Of a stretch of 64,000 bases of DNA, positions 25,501 through 36,572 are shown one piece after another. The notes under the pieces are model-generated. The model made no database searches, was not told where the DNA came from, and saw only the letters and a list, made by a program, of their open reading frames with translations. This stretch comes from Notospermus geniculatus. Lineage: Eukaryota > Nemertea > Pilidiophora > Heteronemertea > Lineidae. The translations under genes were made by a program, and so were the position numbers. The stretch's first letter is position 1. Each line of letters starts with the position of its first letter. The stretch is taken from NCBI GenBank assembly GCA_002633025.1, contig NMRB01000005.1, forward strand, positions 1,215,502 through 1,279,501, given 5' to 3'.

Positions 25501-28500
25501 TTTGCCTTATAGGGGGGTGCGCCTTATCTGCAGATAGAGTCCGAAAATTTGATCAGGAAGTGTCACAACAAGCTAATTAGCTTGTCACAACAAGCTAATT
25601 AATCATACAACCAGGTCAGTTTGATGCATAACATTGCTGTGGTTCACCTGATGACTGTGTCTTATAGGGAGGTGCGTCTTATAGGGCAGTGCGTCTTATG
25701 TATGGATTTCGTCAAGGGTTTAGGGTGAAATTAGGGGGTGCGCCCTATAGTCGCGAAAATACGGTACTCTCTCACTCCTCATTTATTTAGGAGCAAAATC
25801 ATCAATTTGGCAATAATTTCAGTCAGAATACAGGAATAACTCCACGAGATGGCTACCTTGACTCTCAGTTCAGACTCCAGATCGCCACATTTCTGTGACA
25901 TATCAGCGAGCTTCTCCTCCTTTTCTTTGACAACCCCATCAAGTTTGGAGCACCTGTCGTCTGAGTTCTGCACCTCTGACCTGCTTTGCTGAAGTTGCTG
26001 GTGAAGATCGTTTACCACTTTCTCTGATTCTTCAGCTTTGGTGGTCAAGGTCTGCTCAAGACTGGAGATCTTGTGATGTAAAATTTCCTGAAGTAAAGTG
26101 CAAGATTAGCGATATATGAAGTCCAAACAATGTATGTTTCTGTTAGTGCTAATTTGACACCAGATTGGGTAAGTTGGAAAAGCCCTATCAGCTACCCCTG
26201 GAATGAACAATAAACAAGCTTTTCAAATGTAACCTCACCTTCTCCTGGTTCAGCTGACTGATAGCAGTCTCAACACCGGCCCCAGCCTCTATCTTGCCGA
26301 TGAGATCAACCCTTTCTTCCTCTAATCGTTTTACAGCTTCCTTGGTTTGGTTTACAACTTCCTGCATTTCGTCAATTTTTCCATCCCTGAAGTCAATGAT
26401 TCAGATAAAACCATATACATGTAAAACTAGGCACAAATTTGGAAAAAAATATTAAAGAAAGACCAATGAGATTCTTCTCCACTATATCGCTGACCTTGAC
26501 CTCCAGTACACTGACCTTGACTGGACTTTCCTGACCTCTTCTTCAAGTTGACCTTTGACCTCCCTCAACTGTACCTTTAGCTCATCATATTTGGTTGTCT
26601 TTTGCTGAAGAGTTTGCTGCAGGTCCTGCACTTCTTTGCCACTTTCAGTGAGGGCAGCTTCTTTCGATTTTAGAAGATTCGTTGTCTAAAATTTTCAGGG
26701 AAAAAAGACTTCAATGATTCTACTACCATTATTCATAATGATGAGTTTGAGAGAGAAATCAAAAGAACTTTAATTGATTGTTGACTCAAACTTTTCACGA
26801 TTTTTGTGCAAGAAACACAACAGATATAAAACGTACAGTGTCCAACTCCAGTTTTAATGCTGTGAACTGTTGTTCTTTCTCGTAAAGTCCAGACTGGGCC
26901 GATTGTTTGGCTTCAACCAAAGTTTTCTCTAAGACGCCTAAAGCCTCATCCCTCTGCTGCAGATGGCCTTGAACCTAGAATATAAGCCATGCTTACTTAC
27001 AATGTAAGAGTTGAAATGCTCTCGATAAAAGACTCTTGCAGTCAGCAGAAGGCAATATCGAAAGCACAGATTTTCTTTCTGATGAGTGCTTGTAAATGCT
27101 ACTCGAACGAGGTTAGCTGCAGTGACTATTCAGTCTCTTGCAAGGTTAAATTGTCAAGAATGCTGTTTCTGAGGGGTTATGCAGCAAAGCGTGAAGATGT
27201 GCGACTTGCGTACTCAACTCTAATCTAAAACAGGATTATACGATACCCCTACCTTATTCAGTTCTTCTTGTAACTGTTGACAAATTCTGTTCCTCTCCTC
27301 TGATTGGGCACCGATCTGAACCAGGTCACGTCCTTTTGCCTCCAGCTCAGCCTTCAGGCCACTGCTGTCATCTTGTGACACCTTCAACTCTGATGTGAGT
27401 TTCTCAACTATATATTTAGTCTGAAAACATGAACAGAAAGGACTCCAGACATGCCTACCCCTTTTTCAATTTTGGGGGAAGAAGTTTCCCAAAAATGTGT
27501 ACAATGGCATATTTTGGTGTACAATATGGCAGATTTCCCTAAAAAGAGTGTACAATGGCATATTTTGGTGTACAATTACCGAAAAATAAACGGAGTGTTA
27601 AAATTATACATATGTACCGGTAACCACAAAAACTTTTGTTTCTCTGTAACAATCTTTCTTTCTTGTCATACAGAATTTAATCTACAGGACATCTAGCCCA
27701 CTGCCCCTTAAAGTGACCTCACAGGCTGTCCCTTAAACTCAACAGCTGACGTGTGAGGCCAGTCTGACAGATGAGCAAGTGGGCAGTTTCACTTTTGAAT
27801 GCTAATGCCATTGCCAGTGCCAATGCCAGGTTTTGAACCAACCCGAAACTATCTGTCATCAGCAGTGAAATTGTTTTTTTTTAAATTCTGATACACCCTG
27901 TATACAAATGATAAAAATATAAGCAAGTATCATCAAACTCAAGACAAAACTATTTTGGAGTTAAAAATTATTTCATCAATCCTGTAAAGAGATAAACATG
28001 CAATAGTATTTGTCAGTGTCCTATTGTAAAACCAAGAAATGCTGACAAGCCTAAACACATGGCCAGCACACTCCAGGCAGAGATGCTCAGTAACACGCTC
28101 AGACGGTCAAATTTGGGACACCACATGTCGGGCTGACAGTGCGACTTTTGCATCCGTCAGTGGGCTATACAGGGCCGGAAATTGTCACCCAAGGGAGCTG
28201 AATGTGACAGGGTGGGAAAGAAGTGAAAACAAGGCTGAGTTAGAAGTGTGTATACAGCTGTTTTTGCCATATACACACCCAAATTTTTCCGTATTTTGGG
28301 TGCATTTATTGGCGTATAAAATGGCATAAAATCGTAATACGCAAAACGATGGTTCAGTACCGTACAAAATACGCAAAAATCGTACAGGTAGGCATGTCTG
28401 GGACTCAGATTTCGGCTGTAATACCGAAAACATTGGCAACAGTCGCCATCGAGTTTCCAGGTCCGATCTCCACAGGCAGACCCTACTCTCTTTGACAGCC

Positions 28501-31500
28501 CAGGATTTTTTCTAAGCACTCCGGTTTCCCCCTGCAGTGTTTCCGCGAGAGAGTACTAAGGGTACTATGCTAGTACCTTCAAAGGAACAGAAAAGGGCCA
28601 TTTTCTTTAATTTCATGGGATTTTTGTTGATTTTGAAGAAATTAGTACATGCACCCTCAAAAAAACTTCTAGCAGAGACCCTGCCCTGCTCTACATCAAC
28701 TTCGCCAAATGTTGCCTACAGAGGTCACTTGTAATTGCGTATTTTTTCAGCCGTCCATACTTTACCCACCATATTTAGCTCCTCGTTCAGTTGTAAAATA
28801 TCCCGTTGTTTCTGTTCAAGTTGTTGAACGAGCTGCTCAGAACTGGCTGAAAGGGAATCTTGCAGGTTTTTCATGTCGTCAAGCTTAGGTGCCAACTCCA
28901 ATTTTGCCTGTAGTTCTACGACCAGCTTTTCTGCTTCGCGTAACTTCGCTGCAACATCAGCATTTGCTTCCTTCAGTTGTGTAACCTCCTCTTCCTTTGC
29001 TTGGGCCAATTTATCCATCAATGTTTGTACTTGGATCAGTTCTTCTTTCAGGACATTGACATCGTCAACTGAAGGCCTGGAAATGAGGACTCAAATGATT
29101 CACAACGGCCTTAACGTTGAGGGTTCGAAAAAAGTCACACCAACTGACATGGCCAGTCAATAAATGTACCGCTACCTATACTCGCATGTCATGATTATTG
29201 GTCTTTAACGTTTGTAAAAGAATACAGCATCATTACCGTTGTGCCAGTTGTGTCTCAAGGTTTGCAATCGCCTTGGATTTCTCTGCCAATTCCTGTTGGT
29301 AGCCAACAACATGTTCCTCTATGCCCGCTTTCTGGCCCTCTGCTTCATCAGCTTTAGCCTTAGATGAGACAATATCCAATGCCAGCTGAGCAGCTTTCTG
29401 TTCAAGTCTTTCCTTGTCCTGTTTCATGGTTGAATTCGCTTCCATCAGTTCTGTGTACTGTAACAAAACAAAGGAATGTTGAGGAAAGGGTTGAATTCGA
29501 AGGGAATTGCAGTTGTCAGAGAAAACATGTCAGAGTGGGCAGCAGCCATCTTCAACCATCAACATGCCTTCGGTTTCCGTTCTCCCTATGTAGAGCGTAG
29601 TCCAAAGGCGAAGTGACGCAAAATCTTGATATTTCAAAATGGCGGCAGTACACACACACCTGTGTCCGCAACATCATGATCTCGGTGGACAGCAATGACC
29701 GGCTCTCCTCGGATGCTTTCAACTGTTGCCTCATCAAGTCAAACTCAGGGTCGTCCTTTGATTTACCAGCCTCACCCGTTGCCACTTGGCCTTGCAGTTT
29801 CTCAAACTCCTTCTTCAACTCAGTAGAATACCATTTCTCCTCCTGAAAGAGATCACGCCATTATGCCTCATATAGTGGAAATGATTCTAGTTCCATATTA
29901 CTGACAATAGACGGTTCTCGAATTCGCAGATCTGCGCACTTCCGCCAACATCTCAACCAGAACCTCGATCTGAAACCGACTGACGTGACGCCATCCATAA
30001 TTCAGCAGTGGCCGAGTCTGACGCAACGTCTTCAATGTCACTGTCGTGGGATTGTCTGTGTTACGTCATTCAATTTCAGACCGAGGTTGTGGTTGACATT
30101 TCGGCAGAAGTGCGGAGATCTTTGTCGTTTACGTCAATTTGAAAACGGTCAAAAGTTCTCTGTTCCAATCTGATGGCACAGCAAATGTTAGCACCGCTAC
30201 AATTTAGCTAATACTCTACATGTAGTGTTGTGAATGGGCCATCATATAAAACGGCACAGGGCTATCTGACAGTGGTTCCCGCAGGACTATAATGACAGTG
30301 AGCTGGCAAAAAAGCATTAATTGAAAGGTATGGATGGATGATTTAAAATCACACAAAGCTGTCCCTGAACAGTTCTGAATTGTTAGTCATTAACACACAT
30401 CCTTAAATCTAAATACACCAAAAATCTCAGAGAGGTCAAGAATGTTCAGAAGGGCGTCCCATTCAACATGTTCGAAAGAACCTTACTCAACTGTACAACT
30501 AAAACTGCTCCTCCATGTGAGAATTTTCTCCTTGGTGAGTTGGCTCTCTTGGGCAATTTATTCACCAGTGTACGCTTCCTTAGGGCATATGCAGTGACAC
30601 AAATGACTCCCTGGTTTTTCGATGGCCATGTTGCCTGTAGATTGTCAACTCTCACATGGAGGAGCGCCTAATGGGACCTAATTACCAAGATGTAGACCAT
30701 GTTGAATGTTAACTTCCCCAAGAAGTCACATTCTGCAGGCTGTACACAGGATATATCGGTAAGAAGCACAACACCAAATGGATAGGTGCCAAGCGTACAT
30801 GAAGCAAGGTTGCCCCCCATATCCACGTAAAGGTTGTTCTCCATTCCTGACCTGACACAGGTGTCAAGACAACGTCACGATATTTACACTGAAACGTCAC
30901 GTTACGCATGTGAAGGACAGCCCAAAAACTGTCACCACCACCTGACTCACAATGATGTGACATCAGTGCCCATTATTATCATACAATCATGGCGATCATA
31001 GCCCCTTTCCATCTACAGGCAATGCCAAGAGGCAGAGAAGATTGAAGCGACTGATAGGAGGAACAGCATGCATTGTGGACAACTAATCAGGGCTTAAAAC
31101 AGGTCCTGAGCTCTGGAGCAAAAGCTCCCAAGGAACTGCATTCATGCAGAATCAGGGGCCATATGCATAAAACATCTTAAGTGTAAAATTTCCCTTAAAC
31201 TGGTTTCAAACAAAAAAGGGAAATTTTACATTTAAGATGTTTTTATGCATACGGCCCCTGACTTCTAAGCCCCGCGGTTCGAAGATTGTTAGATTGCATT
31301 ACCTCAAAGGCAAGGTTAGCATCCTATGAGAGCAGACAGAGTAAAAACAAGGCAAACATTCAACGCCTGGGTCATTATATATTAGCACCACATACAGGTA
31401 TACCAAATGGGATATTACGGGGAAAATGTCACTAAGACACCAAGGAATTTCCGTTCCGGACAAACAAAATAATGAAGTAGCCTACAGAATTTTTATTAAA

Positions 31501-34500
31501 CTCATTCCTATAATCCATGGTATTTCATATCACATGCATCCAACTTTCAACAAATTATGTCTGTTAGTGTTATCATGGTTATTTCCTTATAACAATAACT
31601 TACCTTCAGAGAGGTCCTAAGATCATCAAGTTCTTGTCGCAGTGCCAAAACGTCGCCATCTCTGTTGGCGGATGTGATCGACGGGTCATGGGTCCTCTCG
31701 TAATGACTCTGTAAAGCCTCTGCTGATGGTAGTGACTGCATACACATCGGACAGATGAAGCCCTGAAATTCAGATAGAGCAGTTTGATGAAGAAAGTTTT
31801 CATGTCAATGATGATGACAGCTTTTATAACCAAGTAGTGAAACACCTCCATGATGAAGAACACCTTTGAAACTTACATAATAACTCTCCTCCTAGCAGAG
31901 TTGTACGCTAAGCGAAGTTCTACTGTACATTTTTTACAAAATCATAACCGTAATGTATATGTGGTGTATTGCAAATTTACTGTCTGATAAAAGCGTGGAG
32001 TAGTCATGCTGGTGGCACAATGAACAAAACAATGAGGAAGAATGAAATAATATGGACATGATAAAAGCCAAGAGGTGACACATTTAAGTCACAATGGCTG
32101 ATATTCACAAAAGACAGCAAACGCTTTTACTTCAAGTTTTCTTGTTCACTTACATCGACCTTGTTGTGCAAATCTTAAAGCCTCACTGTATTGAATTCAG
32201 AAAGTCCTTACGTCCTCCGACGTTAGTGCAGTGTAAAATGTACTGTGGTCTATCTGAATACATTAGAGCTCTGCCTGCAGTTTTTTCAATGTGTGCTGAA
32301 AACTAGGGCTTGATTCTTTGAAGTACGTATCAGGCAAGTATTTTGGGGACCTTCAAGAGGCTATGAGACCTACATCTGCACTCCAGGCCTCTCCATTGCA
32401 TGAAGAGCACTACACCCTGTATTTTTTACCCTATTTTGGGCATCCCAATTTTTCTCTTTTTTTGCATAGTGACGATATGGCTACGTTTTAATCCAGAATA
32501 AGAACATCGCAAATAAATTGGCAAAACTCATTTTTTCCCAAGAAATGTGTGATAACATGTGGATTTCCTTTGTTCATTGTCTAATAATGGTATATTTTCA
32601 ATTTTTTTGAATTTACAGATCGTATTTTTGGCACTGAACCCTATTTTGGGCATATTTTTTCAGGGCTTATTTTGGGCATGTGCCCAATTCACTACACCCT
32701 TAAACGGCCTGAGAAGCATGTAATGGAGAGGCCTGCACTCTCCTAACACTTTAAAAATATCGTAAAATTCAATACAGTGAGGCTTTAAGTAAAGCATTTG
32801 CTAACTCAGTCTGAAAGTCTGATGAATACCAGCCATACACTCCTCTCGCAGTATTTCCGTTCGCCCTGTATGCTCCAGCTCCACTCACAAAACACTGCTT
32901 TGAATAGCTGGTATTCTGCCGATTTACTGCCAGATGGCACTACTTCTGTCCAACCAATCAGCGCCCGCCATCAGGCTGCAGCTGAGCAAAATCCTATAAC
33001 ACTTTCTCCGGTATGGCAGCGGGAACAGTAGTGAGTGCCATCAGGCGGTAAATCGGTAGAATACTGGCTATTCGAAGCAGTGTTTTGTGAGCGGAGCATA
33101 GCGAACGGAAACACTGCGAGAGGAGTGTACCAGCCAATGTACAGAACAAGCCGACATGTGTCACATTCAAGTGACAATAAAAATAATACTGAATGTGTCA
33201 ACAGGCAAGACATTCAAGCAACAATTCATGTAAATGTTCAGAACGTGAAGGAGCTGGAGAAGCAAAAGATATCACAGAACACACTAAGCTCAGGCATGTC
33301 AGGTAAACAGCCTCGTCATTGCTTCTGTACAATTCAAGGGAGACAAAATAATCTGGGACTGAACAGAAGAAATCCGCACAATTGCTTTTTTGCACAACAG
33401 AAAGAGAGGAGGAGGAGGCAAGGCAACATACAGAAAGCAAGAAATATTCTGAATCACCTTATCAGGCTCGTTAGTATCCAGATCATGTTTTTTGAAGTGA
33501 GTCTGCAGGGCGTCTGCAGACTCCAGAGACAAATGGCACAAAGGACAAATAAACCCCTGCAATATCAAACATGGAGAATAAGACAGAGAACCCAGGTTCA
33601 TAAAATCCAAGACCGTATCCCTTTTTACACAGAAACTATCAATATAGGCCCACATGTACAGTATGAGTAAGCTTAATAAGAGGGTAATTAGCAGTTCTAT
33701 CTACAAGGTGTCCTAGAGCGCCACCCTATGAGAAGCACAAGTACTAGGCATCCTGAGTCTTTTATCACCTGGCACATTTGCCACGCTCAGAAAAGATACA
33801 GATACATGTATAAAAAAAACAGCACAAAAACGACACACAGTATACAATAAATCGGAAAGTCGTCTCCGAATATTTCGCAAATTTTCGACCCCAATCGGTG
33901 TCTTCCTCAGGCGCTATGTAGAAGAGATCCCAGAGGTGAATGCTAAGTAGAAGAGATCCCAGAGGTGAATGCTATGTAGAAGAGATCCCAGAGGTGAATG
34001 AAATTTGCGAAATATTCGGAGACGACTCTCAGAAAAGATACGTGGGAGATGTCTTCAATGACCCTGTTTGAGTTGAGAGATATTGTAGCAGCAGTTGTTG
34101 ATGAGATGTCACACTCAGTAAGACTCTTTTTCTCACTAGAGTGACAAAGACAGAGAGATAGAGTATGGATAATCAAAGGCCACAGTCTGAGTTTAATGAA
34201 GCACTGTTAAAATTAAATCCACAGAAGCACTATTTGCTATGGTAATATTATAAAAGACTAACTTGCAACAATTGCACAGACATTTATTCAGCAGTTATTC
34301 TACCAGTAAGAAACAACAAAAACATGAAAGAAAGGAAATAGAGTATGGTAGATAGACCGAGTCTATTAGACCCTATATTCTAGGTCCCATCTGAAAAAAA
34401 CATCTTCTGGTACTGTGGCAGTGGCCTGCTGTGTCAAGGAATTTTGTTTTTCAATTCAACTCTACATTCTTTTGTGTTGAGTGCTGCTAAGACGAGCTTT

Positions 34501-36015
34501 GGAGATTTAGTCTGAATAAACAGGTTAAAAGGGTTTCTTGCTTACCTGCTGCTCCTCATTTGATGTCTGTCGAGTTTGAGGGGAGGTCTGAGGTGACGGC
34601 CCTGGTGGCTAAAAATGACAAATATGCAAACTGGCATTGGAAATACAATACAGTATATGATTAAACGCCAACATCACATGTAATGTTAGCATTTATTCCA
34701 GGTGCTTTTGGAAAAGCCGAATGAGGCCTCAGGCCTAGGCCTATATGCTATATACCCAGACTAGGCCTACTGCCCCTGTTATCATTGAGTCATGTCAGGG
34801 ATGGCAGGGTACTGTAGGCGTTTGTCTTATCTTCCAATCCATACCATGTCTTGACTTCGAGGCCTATAGCATAGCTGCATAGGCCCATGTAGGTATTATT
34901 GAGAAGGAGCGAGCACGGACCTCACATCAAACAGTACAATCATCGTTCCGCTGTTTGCTAAAGTGATTAGGGGGACAATAGGCTAATAACGCCGCACGAT
35001 GGTCGGGAAAAGCCGATCTAATCTTCGGTAATTTCCGTGTGCAGTCAGCACTTCCCTGGTACAATGGTCAGAGTCCAAACAATAGAAGGGAACAATGGCA
35101 GTGGATGTTGCCTACGCACGAAAACAGAAAAATTCATCGTTTTCATTGCGTCAAAAACAGCACCTCGCAGCATCTCGCACTGAAACGACCACCCGTACAT
35201 GTTACCTGAACTAATCATCTTTTAAAATATCAAAACACAATCCTCTTCAAACTTTTCAGATGCAAAGAATCTCACTATCATTATCATTATCATGTTCACC
35301 TTAAAACATAAATATCTTTATTGGAAATGGGTCTTTTTCGGTGATTTTTTCACTAAAACATAGCGGACAATTAATCAAATTCAGTCACCCTCGAAATGGC
35401 CGGTTATCTAATTCCGAACGTGGAGAAAAACGCAAGAACATGTTTGGGGAAAAGCGATATGTATTATAGATGGCGCTGCACTTTGAGAGTTGTGCGGAAT
35501 TGATGATTGCCTTCAAGGAGCTCAGCGAGCGTACCGGACAATAGAAGGGAACAATGGCAAACAATGGGGGCGTGGAATTGTGGTCACAGTGATTAGGGCC
35601 GTGCTCGCTCCTTCTCAATAATACCTCCATGATAGGCCTAAGCCAAAAGCAAAAGGCCCCACCTTCCCTCTCCACTGTCCGGTAGGCCTACTGTACGTCA
35701 GGGCCTAGGCCTAATGTATACTTTATCTTTGGTTTCTTAAAGTATCTCCTGCACTGGTGTAGCTACCTACTATAGGCCAACTGTCATCACAGGGTCAGGA
35801 ACTGAGGAAGGGGGCGTGTCTAGGCCAACCACCACTAGGCGGCGCCATCAACCGCAACCGGTCAGGGACGCAAAATCCCGAAATGGCCGAATAACAGGCC
35901 TATAACTCATCGTATCTATCAATCAACAACATCTTCAAGAAGCTCTGCGCCAAATGCAACATTATGATAAAGAATGGTTAACCTGAGCACCGCGATTTAG
36001 AAGTTTTTTGAACAT
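15642..36015 (-). CDS. EEA1: Early endosome antigen 1 (Rab5/PI3P endosome tether)
   Basis: I read 28 coding exons, in gene order: 36015-35983, 34608-34546, 33556-33458, 31762-31604, 29842-29660, 29457-29237, 29077-28770, 27420-27253, 26974-26837, 26685-26516, 26386-26239, 26087-25857, 25378-25244, 24704-24387, 24043-23921, 23668-23570, 23418-23299, 23052-22813, 22043-21954, 20116-20033, 19096-18938, 18792-18703, 18269-18138, 17947-17852, 17510-17421, 17218-17035, 16510-16236, 15800-15642. Phases agree, giving about 1437 aa (human 1411). The start MFKKLLNRG precedes two C2H2 fingers (GFICPLC..., GFICPMC...), then a coiled coil of about 1250 residues, then a FYVE finger (RR-HHCRNCG-IYCNECS...VRVCDSC). 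In known EEA1 the C2H2 finger binds Rab5-GTP, the coiled coil dimerises, and FYVE binds PI3P on early endosomes. Oddities: duplicated finger exon, a one-base insertion in exon 7, and a 15-residue tail after FYVE. Confidence 0.93.
15985..16118. mobile_element. Fold-back element
   Basis: The left arm aggctgcaatcacatagaac and following 35 bases are repeated as a near-perfect reverse complement on the right. It lies in the last intron of EEA1, between the two FYVE exons. Confidence 0.75.
16566..16634. repeat. 34-bp tandem duplication
   Basis: Two adjacent copies of a unit beginning gtaaactcaagtctcttcat are identical over about 33 bases, in the intron before EEA1 exon 27. Confidence 0.85.
16682..16953. 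mobile_element. Degraded inverted-repeat element
   Basis: acaagtttgttccatatacc near 16682 pairs imperfectly with ggtacatgtatatggaacaa near 16932, enclosing about 230 bp. Intronic in EEA1. Confidence 0.5.
18367..18648 (-). mobile_element. tRNA-derived SINE, copy 1
   Basis: Read on the minus strand, the right end resembles a tRNA head with an A-box-like block and a B box near GGTTCGAATCC. It shares almost its full length with the copy at 62740-63020. A roughly 13-bp target duplication with one mismatch (caccatgaagttt 18354-18366; caccatgaggttt 18649-18661) flanks it. It lies between EEA1 exons 22 and 23. Confidence 0.8.
19680..21290. repeat. Two oppositely oriented copies of one MITE-like sequence around a minisatellite
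   Basis: About 19680-19830 contains ctccaataagaatcggtggg. About 21150-21290 contains the reverse complement of a close variant (ctccaataagaattagtggg on the other strand). The 60-bp minisatellite lies between them. All of this is EEA1 intron except exon 20 (20033-20116). Confidence 0.5.
20325..20790. repeat. 60-bp minisatellite, about 8 copies
   Basis: Each unit contains ttgactagcagtccatcatg followed by ctgactctcaacaacac(a)gttgttcattgtgacgt variants. The copies differ at few positions, so the array is young. Because 60 is divisible by three and the unit lacks stops in one minus-strand frame, the array stays open for about 147 codons (repeat VVESQHDGLLVNSNVTM). It lies inside an EEA1 intron; no splice sites were found that would use it as an exon. 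Confidence 0.9.
21433..21842. mobile_element. Long fold-back element (410 bp)
   Basis: The two arms of about 180 bp are complementary with scattered mismatches, from gggtcgaattcttgaagggt on the left to cctgaattcggccc on the right. It lies in the intron between EEA1 exons 19 and 20. Confidence 0.8.
22219..22337. mobile_element. Fold-back element with GGGCCC..ATTCATAAAA ends
   Basis: The left end gggcccacattcataaaacc and right end tatgaatatgggccc pair. It belongs with the other elements that end near gggcc and ttcat. Confidence 0.75.
22547..22773. mobile_element. Fold-back element rich in TTTCGCG
   Basis: The ends actgtaaagcaggaaaattt and cgaaattatcttgctttacagt are complementary, with repeated gcgaaaattt words inside. 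Intronic in EEA1, about 40 bp from exon 18. Confidence 0.7.
23145..23269. mobile_element. Short fold-back element
   Basis: agggactttcggcagg on the left pairs with cctgccgaaaatccct on the right; cgtgtcacgta and tgcgtcacgg form an inner pair. Confidence 0.6.
24811..25045. mobile_element. MITE, CTCCAAAAGAGTGCAGCACC family copy 2
   Basis: It matches the copy at 12582-12803 at both ends and in the gacgaaaaaaaatcaaattg block. It lies between EEA1 exons 13 and 14. Confidence 0.78.
25439..25764. mobile_element. TA-flanked element with CCGTATTTTTCGGACTATAA terminus
   Basis: The element starts ccgtatttttcggactataa, ends with a looser complement (ctatagtcgcgaaaatacgg), and has TA on both sides. Several ggtgcgccttata-like words repeat inside. 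I recall this terminal sequence as common in many animal genomes, though I cannot verify that here. Confidence 0.75.
27445..28401. mobile_element. Non-autonomous TIR element (957 bp)
   Basis: The ends ccagacatgcctacc and ggtaggcatgtctgg are perfect 15-bp inverted repeats, and gact flanks both sides (27441-27444, 28402-28405). The interior has direct repeats of gtgtacaatggcatattttg but no transposase. It fills most of the EEA1 intron between exons 7 and 8. Confidence 0.7.
28770..29077 (-). other. EEA1: EEA1 exon 7 with one apparent extra base
   Basis: The exon is 308 nt; neighbours need 307. From its acceptor the frame reads PSVDDVNVLKEE. From the donor side the frame reads LIQVQTLMDKLAQAK. 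Both match EEA1 at adjacent positions, but they are offset by one base at the AAA of gaagaaactgatcc (plus-strand TTT at 29040-29042). Without correction the first frame stops 8 codons later. A sequencing or assembly error is the simplest reading. Confidence 0.8.
29910..30150. mobile_element. Fold-back element, TCTGCGCACTTCCGCC family copy 1
   Basis: The arms containing tctgcgcacttccgcc and its complement pair; the interior has ctgacgtgacg and tcactgtcgtggg blocks. A second copy with the same blocks is at 36573-36820. Confidence 0.78.
31154..31260. mobile_element. Fold-back element with AGGGGCC..ATGCATAAAA ends
   Basis: caggggccatatgcataaaa on the left and its complement on the right (tttttatgcatacggcccctg) enclose a second pair around gggaaattttaca. 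Intronic in EEA1. Confidence 0.75.
31604..31762 (-). other. EEA1: EEA1 exon 4: second C2H2 zinc finger
   Basis: This phase 0-0 exon of 53 codons reads GFICPMCMQSLPSAEALQSHY then ERTHDPS. It continues into coiled coil (LALRQELDDLRTSLK), which matches the region right after the single finger in vertebrate EEA1. It is thus the ancestral-position finger. Confidence 0.88.
32116..32802. mobile_element. TIR element of ~690 bp
   Basis: agcaaacgcttttactt at the left end and aagtaaagcatttgct at the right, plus aaagcctcactgtattgaat and attcaatacagtgaggcttt, form nested inverted repeats. The interior has the word ctattttgggca several times. No coding capacity. Confidence 0.65.
32824..33138. mobile_element. 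Fold-back MITE (~315 bp)
   Basis: The left arm containing cactcctctcgcagtatttc and the right arm gaaacactgcgagaggagtg are complementary over most of their length. It is directly adjacent to the previous element, between EEA1 exons 3 and 4. Confidence 0.75.
33458..33556 (-). other. EEA1: EEA1 exon 3: additional C2H2 zinc finger
   Basis: This phase 0-0 exon of 33 codons reads GFICPLCHLSLESADALQTHF then KKHDLDTNEPDK. It is a clear paralogue of exon 4 (same GFICPxC start, same spacing to the two histidines). Because both exons are phase 0-0 they could be joined in series or used alternatively. Confidence 0.85.
33859..34026. mobile_element. Fold-back element, GACCCC family copy 2, with tandem triplication in the loop
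   Basis: The arms gtcgtctccgaatatttcgc and gcgaaatattcggagacgac are perfect complements. The loop contains three copies of a 29-bp unit (gtagaagagatcccagaggt and gaatgcta). The core gcaaattttcgaccccaa is shared with 594-719. Confidence 0.8.
34892..35625. mobile_element. Non-autonomous element with 27-bp TIRs
   Basis: ggtattattgagaaggagcg at 34892 and its exact complement ending at 35625 form inverted repeats of 27 bp (to the ...gagcacgg end). The 8-bp flanks match only in part (cccatgta / tccatgat). It lies in intron 1 of EEA1. Confidence 0.7.
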
Positions 36016-36360
36016 GTTTTTGGGTCCGACTCCTCCTGGAAATTGGCAAAATGGGCAAAGTTGGAATCGACGGTGGCCAAACCAGTGGCATCAAACCATG
36101 ACGTCATCAGCCCTTCTTTGCCGTTCCATTCCCGCGGCGCTACTGTCGCTGTCCATTCGCAAAATAACCGGTCCGTCCGAAAACAAACAATGATTTTTGT
36201 GTTCATTTCTATGGACTTACTTTCGTTCCTAAGCTAGGAACAGCTATGTTTTGTGTAATATTTCTAAACAGAACGGTGAGTCATAATCAAAACCGTCGAA
36301 AAGTTCCCTAATTTGCCGTAAAACTGCACTGACAAAGTATCCCTGCGCAATCTTGTACAG
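36016..36360. promoter_or_regulatory. Probable bidirectional promoter region of EEA1 and dystroglycan
   Basis: The EEA1 start codon (36015, minus strand) and a likely 5'-UTR donor of dystroglycan (cag|gtgagt at 36361, plus strand) lie about 345 bp apart head to head. No TATA box is obvious. The start sites themselves cannot be fixed from sequence. Confidence 0.45.
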
Positions 36361-36572
36361 GTGAGTAGTACATTGGCCTTGTACAGTATACAATGTATAC
36401 CATTAGTAAATTAGTAGTGACATTGGTAGTGTATTATTATCTTCTCTTTGAACAGAGTGACTTGACAGCATAGAGATTTGACTCTGGTACCATATCATAT
36501 TTCCTCACGGTCTGCTTTAGGCCTAGGCCCTACCGTACCCCAGGAGATTTTTTATCAGAAGCCTACGCCCGT

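Noticed and set aside
33035-33670. Plus-strand open frame of 211 codons
   Set aside because: It runs through a fold-back MITE and antisense to EEA1 exon 3. Composition is not protein-like and no family is recognisable.
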